In this document: positions 26,482 to 33,889 of the stretch, piece after piece
Layout: each line of letters starts with the position of its first letter
Numbering within the stretch: position 1 is the stretch's first letter
Origin: Myxococcales bacterium
Lineage (GTDB): Bacteria > Myxococcota_A > Polyangia > Haliangiales > Haliangiaceae
Reading direction: 5' to 3'
Length of the DNA stretch: 64,000 nt
Assembly (NCBI GenBank): GCA_016720595.1
Contig: JADKKI010000072.1
Coordinates: 62,001-126,000, forward strand
Made by a program: the position numbers and the translations under genes
Notes under the pieces: model-generated
What the model saw: only the letters and a program-made list of their open reading frames with translations
Told to the model about the DNA's origin: nothing
Database searches by the model: none

Positions 26482-27048
26482 CTACTTCTTTCGTGGGCAG
26501 CTGACCTCGAGCGTGCCCTTGATGGTCAGGTCGGGCTTCTTCTCGTCGCCGAGCTTGGTGTCGAACTTCACGGTGATGAGCACGGTGTCATCGCCGGAGA
26601 CGTTGAAGCCGAGCGAGGTCTTCAACGAGGAGGGCAGGTCCTTCGAGGACACGTCGAGCCGGGGCAGGCCGACGTCGATGGTCGGCACATCGACCCCGAG
26701 CGTGAGGAGCTTGCCGGCCCCGTCGCTCAAGTCCACGTGGAAGGAACCGATCTCCTTCGCCGCATCCCACGCGCAGCTGATCGGCGTCTTCTGATCCCGC
26801 TTCTTCCACTCGAAGGTTCCGGTGATCGCCCCCGCGACCTCGAGCGCGCCCTTCGCCGAGCGAGTCGGAGCAGTGACGACGGTCGCGGTCTCCGCCGGCT
26901 CCGCAGCCGCATCGGCCGTCGCGGTCGGTGCCTTCGCGGAGCTCGCAGGCGGCGTAGCAGAGCCAGTCTCCGGCTTGTCGCTCGAGCTCTTGGAACAACC
27001 GGCGAGCGCGATCGCGCACGTGATGGACACCAGCGATGGGGGCTTCAC
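26482..27048 (-). CDS. Lipoprotein of unknown function
   Basis: GTG 27048 gives MKPPSLVSITCAIALAGCSKSS with a lipobox at AGC. A linker rich in Ser/Ala/Thr/Pro/Glu follows, then from about residue 65 a beta-rich domain: SAKGALEVAGAITGTFEWKKRD, KTPISCAWDAAKEIGSFHVDLSDGAGKLL, VPTIDVGLPRLDVSSKDLPS, and KPDLTIKGTLEVSCPRKK at the end. It has 188 residues, with two widely spaced cysteines that could pair. The start is a GTG because no ATG gives a signal. The open frame continues far upstream but is antisense shadow. The function is not recognised. Confidence 0.75.
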   Translation of the reverse strand: MKPPSLVSITCAIALAGCSKSSSDKPETGSATPPASSAKAPTATADAAAEPAETATVVTAPTRSAKGALEVAGAITGTFEWKKRDQKTPISCAWDAAKEIGSFHVDLSDGAGKLLTLGVDVPTIDVGLPRLDVSSKDLPSSLKTSLGFNVSGDDTVLITVKFDTKLGDEKKPDLTIKGTLEVSCPRKK

Positions 27049-27125
27049 GGCGGCATCATCCCATTGTGCGCGGCGTTCTCCGCGGCGAAGGTCAAGAAAC
27101 CTTACCCGCGGTCGAGCTGGTCGAC

Positions 27126-27226
27126 AGCGTGCGATCTGCATGAGGCAGCATCCGCGCATGTCTCGAGTGTGGCTCCTGGCAGCGGTCCTGTGCAGCGGAT
27201 GCGGGACCAAGAGCTCGTCGGGGGTC
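27126..27226. repeat. 101-bp repeat, shared with 28118-28218
   Basis: These bases match 28118-28218 at about nine in ten positions by eye, an offset of 992 bp. They cover about 32 bp upstream of the start codon and the first 23 codons of the lipoprotein gene at 28150. The upstream part is conserved too, so the promoter or leader region was copied together with the gene. Confidence 0.85.
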
Positions 27227-27322
27227 TCGAGAGGCGCTGGGCGAAGGTCTGTACGGACGCTCGTTTGGGGAAACTTGATCGGCGATCGTGCGACAGATCC
27301 TGCGATAGTAATCCCATGCTGA
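27158..27322 (+). pseudogene. Internally deleted copy of the lipoprotein gene at 28150
   Basis: ATG 27158 begins MSRVWLLAAVLCSGCGTKSSSGV, nearly the same as MSRVLFLVAVLCSGCESKSSSGV at 28150. Right after this, sequence at 27231-27251 matches the end of the other gene (GRWAKACPGS codons, 28635-28657), so about 400 bp from the middle has been lost. The fusion is also out of frame relative to the original end and would give a 54-residue peptide ending in VIPC. It is best read as a decayed paralogue, though a short lipopeptide could still be produced. Confidence 0.65.
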
Positions 27323-28116
27323 TGCGCTCGATCCTCACGGTGACCCTGCTCGCAGCGTGCGTCCCTCCGTCCAACAACCCGCCACCGCAATACGGATCCG
27401 GGCAGCAGCAGCCACAACAAGCGCAGAGCTGGAGCTGCACGCAGATCTTCGAGTGCTTCGCGGGCTGCAGCGGCGATCAGACGTGCGCGCAGGGCTGCCT
27501 CGCGAACGGCGATGCGGCCTCGCAGGCCGCGGCGATGGCGTCCGTGTCGTGCGTCGCCGAGTGCAACGCGAGCACCGACGAGGACTGCGTCGCGAATCAG
27601 TGCGGATCGCAGATCGAGGCCTGCCGCGCGACCGGCCCGACAGCGGTAGCGGCGGCGCCGGCTCCGACCTACGAGGCACCGGCGTACCAGGCGCCGGTCG
27701 GGAACACGTCGGCCGATCGCCCGCGGCAGCCGGTGTCGAACGCAAACATCCTGCCGTGGCTGGTAGGCGACTGGATCGGCAACAACTTCCAGTTCCAGTT
27801 CTTCGGCGACGGGCGCGTGCGTCGTTCGGGAAGTGCGCATTTCTACAACGAGAAGAATCGCTATCAGTGCTCGTTGGTCGTCAACGAGATTGGCCGGCTC
27901 GAACAGGAGGGCGACTTCCTGATCATGACGTTCGACTCGCAGACCACGAATGACTGCCACGACAAGTCCGCTGCCCCGGGCTTCACTGTCCGTTACCTGA
28001 TCGACTGGAAGGAGAACTACTCCGATCCGACCGGCCCGCTGCAGCTGATCCTGCGCGAACAGAACTGCACCCGCGGCGGCACGATGTACTGCGACGATCC
28101 GTTGCGCCGCCGCTAA
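27316..28116 (+). CDS. Cys-rich lipoprotein with a C-terminal beta-barrel-like domain
   Basis: ATG 27316 gives a signal (MLMRSILTVTLLAACVPPS, Cys15) and a Gln/Pro-rich linker. Residues about 38-105 contain eight cysteines in CTQIFECFAGCSGDQTCAQGCLANG ... CVAECNASTDEDCVANQCGSQIEAC, a small disulfide-rich domain. A Pro/Ala linker follows, then a C-terminal domain of about 120 residues (LPWLVGDWIGNNFQFQFFGDGRVRRS ... LILREQNCTRGGTMYCDD) that reads like a lipocalin-type or similar beta structure. The total is 266 residues. The Cys-rich domain plus soluble barrel plan is not one I can name. Confidence 0.75.
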   Translation: MLMRSILTVTLLAACVPPSNNPPPQYGSGQQQPQQAQSWSCTQIFECFAGCSGDQTCAQGCLANGDAASQAAAMASVSCVAECNASTDEDCVANQCGSQIEACRATGPTAVAAAPAPTYEAPAYQAPVGNTSADRPRQPVSNANILPWLVGDWIGNNFQFQFFGDGRVRRSGSAHFYNEKNRYQCSLVVNEIGRLEQEGDFLIMTFDSQTTNDCHDKSAAPGFTVRYLIDWKENYSDPTGPLQLILREQNCTRGGTMYCDDPLRRR

Positions 28117-28117
28117 G

Positions 28118-28218
28118 AGCGTGCGATCCGCATGAGGTAGCATCCGCGCATGTCTCGAGTGTTGTTCCTGGTAGCGGTCCTGTGCAGCGGATGCGAGAGC
28201 AAGAGCTCGTCGGGAGTC
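28118..28218. repeat. 101-bp repeat, shared with 27126-27226
   Basis: This is the intact partner of the repeat at 27126-27226. It includes the leader and start of the lipoprotein gene at 28150. Confidence 0.85.
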
Positions 28219-28669
28219 GGCGACAAGATCGACAAGGCCGGCGAGCGTGCCGCCGATAAGGTGAAGGACATGGTGCCCGACAAGGTGAAGTCGGCGGCGA
28301 ACGCAGTCGACAAGACCCTCGACAAGCTCGACGCCGACGAGATCGCGGAGCACGTGAAGAACGCACAGGACATGATCGCGCGCGGCGAAGTGCCACGCGA
28401 GGACTGCGGGTGGGCGGAGCGCGCGCCCGACAGCGAAGGCAAGAAGACGCTGCAGCAGCTGTGCGGCTTCGACGTTTCGATGATCCGCGCGCGGCGGGCG
28501 CTCGCGGCCGCAGAGAAGGCGCGCGGAGCAGAAGGACGCGCCGTCGCTCACCGAGTGCTCGAGTGACGAGTGGGCCAACGTGAAGGCGAAGCTCGACGCC
28601 GACTACAGCGGCAAGGCCGAGTGGACCGACCTCAAGGGGCGTTGGGCGAAGGCCTGCCCCGGCTCGTAG
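28150..28669 (+). CDS. Lipoprotein with a helical charged domain, frame broken near 28525
   Basis: ATG 28150 gives a lipobox (MSRVLFLVAVLCSGCESKSS, Cys15). The next stretch is a highly charged amphipathic helix (VGDKIDKAGERAADKVKDMVPDKVKSAANAVDK), then more helix with DCGWAERAPDSEGKKTLQQLCGF. The frame stops at 28566, but from about 28530 another frame continues naturally: DAPSLTECSSDEWANVKAKLDADYSGKAEWTDLKGRWAKACPGS, TAG at 28667. One extra or missing base near GCGCGGAGCAG at about 28525 would restore a protein of about 172 residues. The charged helix recalls apolipoprotein-like or outer-surface proteins. Confidence 0.65.
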
Positions 28670-28685
28670 ACCCTGCCGGTGATCC

Positions 28686-29105
28686 TCAGCGATTCACCCA
28701 GCGCGGGGTCCGGAGCTCGATGCGGTCGTCCTCGTACTCGGAGCAGACTTCGTGCGTCGAGATCATCTGGAACGTCGTGCGGTCGACGTACCAGGTCAGG
28801 TCTTCCTCGGTGCCGACCTCGACGACGATCCGGTGCTCCTGATATCGGCACGGTGTCTGGCGCGTCGTGCCGGCGTACAGCACGGTGGCGTGCGGACCGA
28901 CCACGCTCTCGACGATGACCTCGAACGGAGCGAGCTCGGGGTGGCGCTCGACGAGCCACTTGGCGAGCAGGTTGTCGTCGCAGTCGAGCGCGTCGAGTGC
29001 CTTGCGATCCACGCCGGGCTCGTAGTCGACGATCGGCAGCACGCGGCCATACTTCGAGGCCGTCATCTCCGCGTGCGCCAGCAGGCGCTCGTGCCACTCG
29101 CTCAT
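28686..29105 (-). CDS. Protein of unknown function, cytoplasmic
   Basis: ATG 29105 gives 139 residues with no signal: MSEWHERLLAHAEMTASKYGRVLPIVDYEPG, a middle with RHPELAPFEVIVESVVGPHATVLYAG, and a C-terminal beta part (EHRIVVEVGTEEDLTWYVDRTTFQMISTHEV). It reads as a compact alpha/beta domain of about 130 residues. The family is not recognised. It is in the same orientation as the Sel1-type lipoprotein gene, 30 bp downstream of it, so they could share a transcript. Confidence 0.65.
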   Translation of the reverse strand: MSEWHERLLAHAEMTASKYGRVLPIVDYEPGVDRKALDALDCDDNLLAKWLVERHPELAPFEVIVESVVGPHATVLYAGTTRQTPCRYQEHRIVVEVGTEEDLTWYVDRTTFQMISTHEVCSEYEDDRIELRTPRWVNR

Positions 29106-29135
29106 CGCTGGCCACTTCTCATCGGTACGATCCGC

Positions 29136-30197
29136 CTACTCGGCCTTCGGGCAGGCCGCGACCGCGGTCTCCCGCGCCACATCGGCACACACTGCTCGAT
29201 CGCCCTGCTGACAGCGCTGCCGTAGCGTCAGGAGTCGCGTCGCGCCGGAGCTCCGCTCGCCCGGCGGCTCGCACAACTCCACGTAGCCTGCGGTGCAGGC
29301 GCGTCTGCGCTGGGCTGGATCTGTCGCCCAGCTGCACTTCATCCAGTCTCCGGCCGAACACAGGTCTGCATCGGCGATGGCCTGGCCCGGCACGACCGAG
29401 CATGCGTCGGCGTCGCCCTCCGCGCACAGCCCCCGCGTCATTGACCACGCATCGCGCAACGGCTTGGCGGAGCCGAGCTTCGCCGACTCGAACTCGCGGG
29501 CCACGTTGTCGATGCACGCCTCGATCGTGGGCAGCCCCGCGGCACGACAAACGGCAACGTGCGACGACATGACGGAGCTGCACGCTCGGCCATCACCGTG
29601 CAGGCAGGCGTTCAAGGTCGCACGATGGCCAAGGCTGGGAGGACTCGGCTCGCACATGCCCTCACAGGGAATTCCGAGCCGGGTGCCCTCGAAGTCGAGG
29701 GCCGCCGCCATCGCACACGCCTTGCGATCATCGGCAGCGCACGCCGTGTCGACCGCAGCCGGATCGTAGTCCTTGGGCCGCATGCCGACGAGGCTTGCAA
29801 ACTGACACGCCGTGCCATCACCGCGATCACACAGGCGCACTGCGATGTCGAGGTCCGCGCGCGCGAGTACGGCGCCCCGCGCGAAGGCCGCCAGGTGCAA
29901 GTACTCGCGACACGCCTCCGCATCGCCGCAGCCGGCATGGCATAGCTCCGCATAGGCACGCGCGGCTGCGACGAAGTCGCGCGGCACGCCGCGACCGAGC
30001 CGCAGCGCGTGCGCGCTCGTGAGCGCGGCGGCGTCGGCGGGCGAGCGCGTGCGGGCGGTCTCGGTCGAGGGAGCGGCGACGTCGGCTGCTGCGGGTCGGC
30101 GCTCGGGGGTAGGCGCGGATGGCGACCGACCGCTACACGCACCGAGCCCGTTCGCTACCATCCAGGCAAGCACGACGCGCGGCCACTGCGGTGCCAT
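29136..30197 (-). CDS. Lipoprotein with Sel1-like/Cys-rich repeats
   Basis: ATG 30197 is preferred over the TTG at 30203. The 353-residue product has a signal with LGACS and an Ala/Pro linker. Repeated helical segments of about 35 residues follow with paired cysteines, e.g. AYAELCHAGCGDAEACREYLHLAAFA, AVRLCDRGDGTACQFASLVG and CAEGDADACSVVPGQAIAD. The AxxLCxxGxxxACxxA pattern is that of Cys-containing Sel1-like repeats (HcpA/beta-lactamase-like proteins). Such repeats mediate protein-protein contacts in the periplasm or at the surface. It diverges from the gene at 30280 by 82 bp. Confidence 0.8.
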   Translation of the reverse strand: MAPQWPRVVLAWMVANGLGACSGRSPSAPTPERRPAAADVAAPSTETARTRSPADAAALTSAHALRLGRGVPRDFVAAARAYAELCHAGCGDAEACREYLHLAAFARGAVLARADLDIAVRLCDRGDGTACQFASLVGMRPKDYDPAAVDTACAADDRKACAMAAALDFEGTRLGIPCEGMCEPSPPSLGHRATLNACLHGDGRACSSVMSSHVAVCRAAGLPTIEACIDNVAREFESAKLGSAKPLRDAWSMTRGLCAEGDADACSVVPGQAIADADLCSAGDWMKCSWATDPAQRRRACTAGYVELCEPPGERSSGATRLLTLRQRCQQGDRAVCADVARETAVAACPKAE

Positions 30198-30279
30198 CGA
30201 CAAAAGCTAGCATGGTGCGCGTCGTCGCTGCGCTGCCGTCGGGAAACAGGTAGCAGCGCGCCCGTAGTAGCCTCGCCGG

Positions 30280-30696
30280 ATGATGCGAAGCGTGCTCGTG
30301 GCGAGCCTCGTGCTCGTCGGTTGTCGCGGGGGCGAGAAGCCGGCGGCCGATCAAACCGCGAGCACGAGCTCGTCGACGACGAGCGAGCCGCCCACCAAGA
30401 CGGGGCCAGCCACGACGAGGACATCCCCGACGACGCCAACCACGGCGACGACGACCGCGAAGAGCGTGAACGAGATGGCACTCGAACGAATGCACGAGTT
30501 TGCCGATGCCATGTGCGCGTGCGCCGACGTCGCGTGCGCGAAGCGTGTCTCCGCCGAACAGGCGGAGTGGGCGTACAAGCTCGTGACCGAGAACCCGAAC
30601 CTGCCGAAGAAGTCCGCAGATGAGATGAAGCGAACCAGAGAGATCGCGACGCAGATGGCCACGTGCATGACGCGTGCGATGAACGACTCCCCGTGA
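30280..30696 (+). CDS. Small lipoprotein
   Basis: ATG 30280 (with a second in-frame ATG at 30283) gives a lipobox (VLVASLVLVGCRGG, Cys15) and a long Thr/Ser/Pro linker of about 45 residues. The C-terminal 75 residues are helical: SVNEMALERMHEFADAMCACADVACAKRVSAEQAEWAYKLV and TREIATQMATCMTRAMND, with four cysteines. The CACADVAC element may bind metal or form disulfides. No family was recognised. A dispersed repeat copy lies 36 bp downstream of the stop. Confidence 0.75.
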   Translation: MMRSVLVASLVLVGCRGGEKPAADQTASTSSSTTSEPPTKTGPATTRTSPTTPTTATTTAKSVNEMALERMHEFADAMCACADVACAKRVSAEQAEWAYKLVTENPNLPKKSADEMKRTREIATQMATCMTRAMNDSP

Positions 30697-30731
30697 GCGT
30701 CGGATCGAGAAACCGGACGATTCCCGATGCG

Positions 30732-30767
30732 CTGACCGGGGTTGATCGACGGAGCTTGGGTGGTGCG
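30732..30767 (+). repeat. Dispersed intergenic repeat, copy 2
   Basis: The same 36-bp element as at 24335-24370 (33 of 36 identical), starting CTGACCGGGGTTGA. It sits in the gene-free stretch after the gene at 30280. Confidence 0.8.
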
Positions 30768-30942
30768 CTCGGCGGCGCGAGGAAGGGGCGGTGACTCGCC
30801 GACCGCGCCGGTGACGCAACTCGCTGGAACGATCCGGCCCGGGGGTTGGGCCCAGCGGCGGCGCCACTACCGGCGCGGGCGATCGGGCGCTTAGGCGGCC
30901 GTTGGCACGCGACAGACGGCCGCTCGGGATTAGGATACGGCG

Positions 30943-31290
30943 ATGCGTTGGCTCCTCCTGACGATGCTCTTCGGTTGTGGCGCGGCCACCAAGTACACAT
31001 ACTCGCCGAGCGGCGGCGGCGCGGCGAACCCGAAGCCCGACCAGTGCACGTACGAGGTGCTCACCACACCACCGGGCAAGCCGTTCGACGAGCTCGGCGT
31101 CCTCGACGTCAACCCCGGGCGTGGCCAGATCCCCGAGAGCATCCCGGCGTTCAGGAGCATGGCTACCGCGGGCGTCTGCAAGGCCGGCGGTGACGCCGTG
31201 ATCGTCTTCGCAAACGGCTTCGGCCAGTACATGAAGGGCACGGTGATCCGCTACAAGCCCGAGGCACCTGCGCCCGCAGCTACGCCCTGA
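30943..31290 (+). CDS. Small lipoprotein of unknown function
   Basis: ATG 30943 gives MRWLLLTMLFGCGAATKYTYS with a lipobox at FGC (Cys12). The 115-residue product has a short Ser/Gly linker, then about 80 residues of alpha/beta (CTYEVLTTPPGKPFDELGVLDV ... AFRSMATAGVCKAGGDAVIVFANGFGQYMKGTVIRYK). The GVLDV ... GGDAVIVFA ... GTVIRYK order resembles the small DUF4156/YraP-style lipoprotein domains, but I cannot assign it. Codon use fits its surroundings. Confidence 0.75.
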   Translation: MRWLLLTMLFGCGAATKYTYSPSGGGAANPKPDQCTYEVLTTPPGKPFDELGVLDVNPGRGQIPESIPAFRSMATAGVCKAGGDAVIVFANGFGQYMKGTVIRYKPEAPAPAATP

Positions 31291-31380
31291 TCGGTAGAGG
31301 GTCCGCTGCGCGTTGCGCGCGCTGGCAATGAGCCATGGCTCGCTGTCAGGCCGAGCGACGTCGGATGGTTGTCGGTGTCG

Positions 31381-31863
31381 TTACTTCTTGTTCAACGTCT
31401 TCTCGACGGTGGCCTGGCTGTTCGCCTCGACGTTGATCATGTCCTTGTGCATGTGCAGCGTGAACACGCCCTTGGCGAGCGCCATGTTGCGCAGCGTGAA
31501 GTCGTTCGTGCCGTCCTTCTTCTGCGCGGGCTTCACGCCCGTGAACGCACACTTGATCGTGCTCAGCGTCTTGGGGATCGCCTTCTTGTAGGGAGGCCGG
31601 TCGCGGCACATGTAGTCGACGGTCGTGATCACGAGCTTGCACAGTGCCTGCGGCTGGATGCCGCTCGCCCAGACGTCGGCGTTGTAGTTCTCGAAGTCGG
31701 CCGTGACGGCAATCTTCGTGCCGCAGTGCTCGTTGAGGCTCGCGAGCGAGTCCGCGGTCTCCTCCTCGAAGGCAGTCTTGGCCTCCTCCTGTGCGGGGGC
31801 GAGGTCGGCAAAGGCAACGGTCGGGATCAGACAGATGGCCAGCAGGACGGTGAGCTTGTTCAT
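31381..31863 (-). CDS. Small secreted protein
   Basis: ATG 31863 is preceded by AGGAG at good spacing. The 160-residue product has a standard signal peptide (MNKLTVLLAICLIPTVAFA) and no lipobox. The mature part begins DLAPAQEEAKTAFEEETADSL, then has three to four cysteines (HCGTKIAV, QALCKLV, DYMCRDRP, TIKCAF) and ends ATVEKTLNKK. It looks like a periplasmic or extracellular globular domain. No family was recognised. It is 50 bp downstream of the HutD-like gene on the same strand. Confidence 0.8.
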   Translation of the reverse strand: MNKLTVLLAICLIPTVAFADLAPAQEEAKTAFEEETADSLASLNEHCGTKIAVTADFENYNADVWASGIQPQALCKLVITTVDYMCRDRPPYKKAIPKTLSTIKCAFTGVKPAQKKDGTNDFTLRNMALAKGVFTLHMHKDMINVEANSQATVEKTLNKK

Positions 31864-31913
31864 GGGTCTCCTGGATGGAGAACGAAGGTCGCCGGCCGGT
31901 GTCGCGTGGCTGT

Positions 31914-32498
31914 CTAGACTGCCGGCCCGGTCAGCTGTTCGAGCTCGAGCACCGCGGCGAGAGCGTCACGAGCCAGGGTCAGCGAGGTCGGCCCGTGTTC
32001 GCCGGTCCTCCAGGCGCACCCATGGCGAGGCAGCAGGTGCCCCCCGACCTCGACGTCGCCAGCGATCGAGACCACGACGAACGTGGAGCTGTCCAGCGTG
32101 CGGGTGACCGGGCCCTGGAGCACGCAGACCTGCGGAGGCGAAGTCGAGTGCATCGAGCTCGACACGATGAAGTTCAGATCGCGCGATGGCTGCGCGACGG
32201 CGGTCGCGGCGACGGTCGCATCGCCCGCGAACTGGACGCCATCAGCCGGACGACTGAGAATCTGATCGCGCCGGCCCTCGATCGCGAGGGTGACGGGGCC
32301 GCCGTCGAGCAGATACAACCAGCGCTGGTAGCCCACGAACGGCGAGAACGGCGCCGGGCGCGTGATCTCGGCGACGCTGACGCGCAGCGCGAACGGCCCG
32401 ATGCCCGCGGGGACCCGGAGCAACTCGTGGGTCACGCCGGCGCCGTTGGCCCACGGCTGCGCAACCCAGGTCGCGGGATCGATCAGCTGCAGGGGCAC
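31914..32498 (-). CDS. HutD/Ves family protein (cupin-like)
   Basis: GTG 32498 gives 194 residues that follow the HutD/Ves pattern: WANGAGVTHELLRVP, FALRVSVAEITRPAPFSPFVGYQRWLYLLDGGPVTLAI, HFV-type strand LNFIVSSS, and a C-terminal cupin-like part (TFVVVSIAGDVEVGGHLLPRHGCAW). HutD is associated with histidine utilisation in some bacteria and Ves with the E. coli cold response, but the biochemical role is unclear. No hut genes are nearby here. The last codons (LAAVLELEQLT) have a partial copy at 33440-33475. Confidence 0.85.
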   Translation of the reverse strand: MPLQLIDPATWVAQPWANGAGVTHELLRVPAGIGPFALRVSVAEITRPAPFSPFVGYQRWLYLLDGGPVTLAIEGRRDQILSRPADGVQFAGDATVAATAVAQPSRDLNFIVSSSMHSTSPPQVCVLQGPVTRTLDSSTFVVVSIAGDVEVGGHLLPRHGCAWRTGEHGPTSLTLARDALAAVLELEQLTGPAV

Positions 32499-32660
32499 GA
32501 CGGCAGCACGAGCTTAGACCAACTCTTCTGCACTACACAGTCGTCGATCGTGTGACGGCGCGAAGAAGTCGGGGGGCGAGGCCCTCGGCTGGAGCAACGG
32601 GTTGGTCTCGGTCGGGAAGCCGGCAGAGGTCGCGCTCGGCCTCCGGCCGGGAACGAGGGA

Positions 32661-33314
32661 TCAGTGGCTGTGCTTGCCAGACCTGCTGATGCTGGCCATC
32701 AGCTTGTCGGTTAGCGTGATGCCGATCGCCGAGAGGATGAAGATCGTGTGGATGATCGTCTGCCACATCACCCCCGTCGACGTCACCGTGGTGCACGCCT
32801 GGAGTTGCTCACCGAGCTGGTGTCCTGGAAGCGAGTTGCACATGGGAAGCGAGCCGATGGCCCCGGCCTCGATGAACGACTTGAGCAGATGAACCGAGGA
32901 AATGCCGATGATCGCCATCGCCAGCTTCACCTTGAGCACGCTCGCGTTGACGTGGCTCAGCCATTCGGGTTGGTCGGGATGTCCCTCGAGCTTGAGCCGC
33001 GAGACGAACGTCTCGTAGCCACCGATGATCACCATGATGAGGAGGTTCGAGATCATCACCACGTCGATCAGCCCGAGAACGATCAACATGATGTCTTGCT
33101 CGCCAAGACTGGTCGCACCCAGGATCAGGTGCCACAGCTCCTTGACGAACAAGACGACGTAGACGCCCTGGGCGAGGATCAGCCCCAAGTAGAGCGGCAA
33201 CTGCAGCCAGCGCGAGTTGAAGATCAGGCGCGGCAGCGGACTCATGCGGATCGGTTCGGTGGTGCTCACGGCGGTCTCGACAGCAGGGAGGCGGGCCCTC
33301 CGTGCTTCATACAT
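32661..33314 (-). CDS. YqhA (UPF0114) family membrane protein
   Basis: The product from ATG 33314 is 217 residues (ATG 33245 gives the family-typical start MSPLPRLIFNSRWLQLPLYLG). Four membrane helices are visible: WLQLPLYLGLILAQGVYVVLFV, IMLIVLGLIDVVMISNLLIMVIIGG, VLKVKLAMAIIGISSVHLLKSF, and MWQTIIHTIFILSAIGITLTD. The segment DVVMISNLLIMVIIGGYETFVS matches the DLxLIGxLLLIVIIGGYExFVS motif of YqhA-type proteins. Function is unknown; it is thought to be an inner-membrane protein. The extra Cys-containing loop (LPMCNSLPGHQLGEQLQAC) is not usual in the family. Confidence 0.9.
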   Translation of the reverse strand: MYEARRARLPAVETAVSTTEPIRMSPLPRLIFNSRWLQLPLYLGLILAQGVYVVLFVKELWHLILGATSLGEQDIMLIVLGLIDVVMISNLLIMVIIGGYETFVSRLKLEGHPDQPEWLSHVNASVLKVKLAMAIIGISSVHLLKSFIEAGAIGSLPMCNSLPGHQLGEQLQACTTVTSTGVMWQTIIHTIFILSAIGITLTDKLMASISRSGKHSH

Positions 33315-33439
33315 AGGTCGTCCGCCGCGGATGAACACCGACAGAAGTTGGCGGTCATGCTTCGAGAATCTCGAACTGTGGCGTCCTCGAGTGCGCGGAC
33401 CGCCAGGCCGTGTAGCGGGCCGGCCCGACCTCCGGCGAC

Positions 33440-33475
33440 GTCAGCTGATCGAGCCCGAGCACTGCGGCGAGTGCG
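33440..33475 (-). repeat. Partial copy of the 3' end of the HutD-like gene
   Basis: Bases 33440-33475 match 31930-31965 at 32 of 36 positions. On the minus strand the copy reads LAAVLGLDQLTS against LAAVLELEQLTG in the HutD-like protein. The frame continues to a stop at 33355 with unrelated sequence, so this is probably the relic of a second HutD-like gene. Confidence 0.5.
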
Positions 33476-33671
33476 CGATGGCGACCTGCGTGCGGCCGGC
33501 CTTGGGGTGGGATCTGCCACGATGTGATTCTCCTGGGCGGCCCGGCGGCCCCTGTACGGCCAGCCTGTGAGGTGGCGCCGTGGGCGCCGTAGTGGCCATG
33601 AAGATTGGCTGCAATCACCGCTAGATCGGCGAACGTATGCGACGAATCGCTGCGGCCGCGCTCCAGGCTGT

Positions 33672-33785
33672 GTGGCACGCCTGCCCGTCCTCGTCGTCCT
33701 CGGCCCGCTTGGCGTAGCGGCGTGCGCTCCCTCGAATCCAGGGGACCATGCGAGCCACACCGTCGAGATCGAGATCACTCCATAG
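33672..33785 (+). CDS. Possible 37-residue lipopeptide or relic of a lipoprotein gene
   Basis: From GTG 33672 the frame encodes MARLPVLVVLGPLGVAACAP and then SNPGDHASHTVEIEIT before TAG 33785. The N-terminus fits a lipoprotein signal with Cys18. It is far shorter than other lipoproteins here and may be the start of a gene whose remainder was lost, or it may be chance. Given low confidence. Confidence 0.3.
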   Translation: MARLPVLVVLGPLGVAACAPSNPGDHASHTVEIEITP

Positions 33786-33889
33786 CTGGCCGAGCACTCA
33801 ATCGGTGACCCACACACACCGGCATCCTCATCTGCGCGCGCGATCTGACCGGCGCAGGGTTCCGAAACAAATCACTCCAAGAGGCGCTC

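Larger units (their letters stand above)
33315..33889. other. 575 bp without a convincing gene
   Basis: No frame here shows steady coding preference. Two relics are possible. First, a minus-strand stretch around 33440-33475 matches the 3' end of the HutD-like gene (32 of 36 bases). Second, a plus-strand frame from GTG 33672 to TAG 33785 encodes a 37-residue peptide with a lipobox (PVLVVLGPLGVAACAPS). The rest looks like decayed or regulatory DNA ahead of the MBL-fold gene at 33890. Confidence 0.5.
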
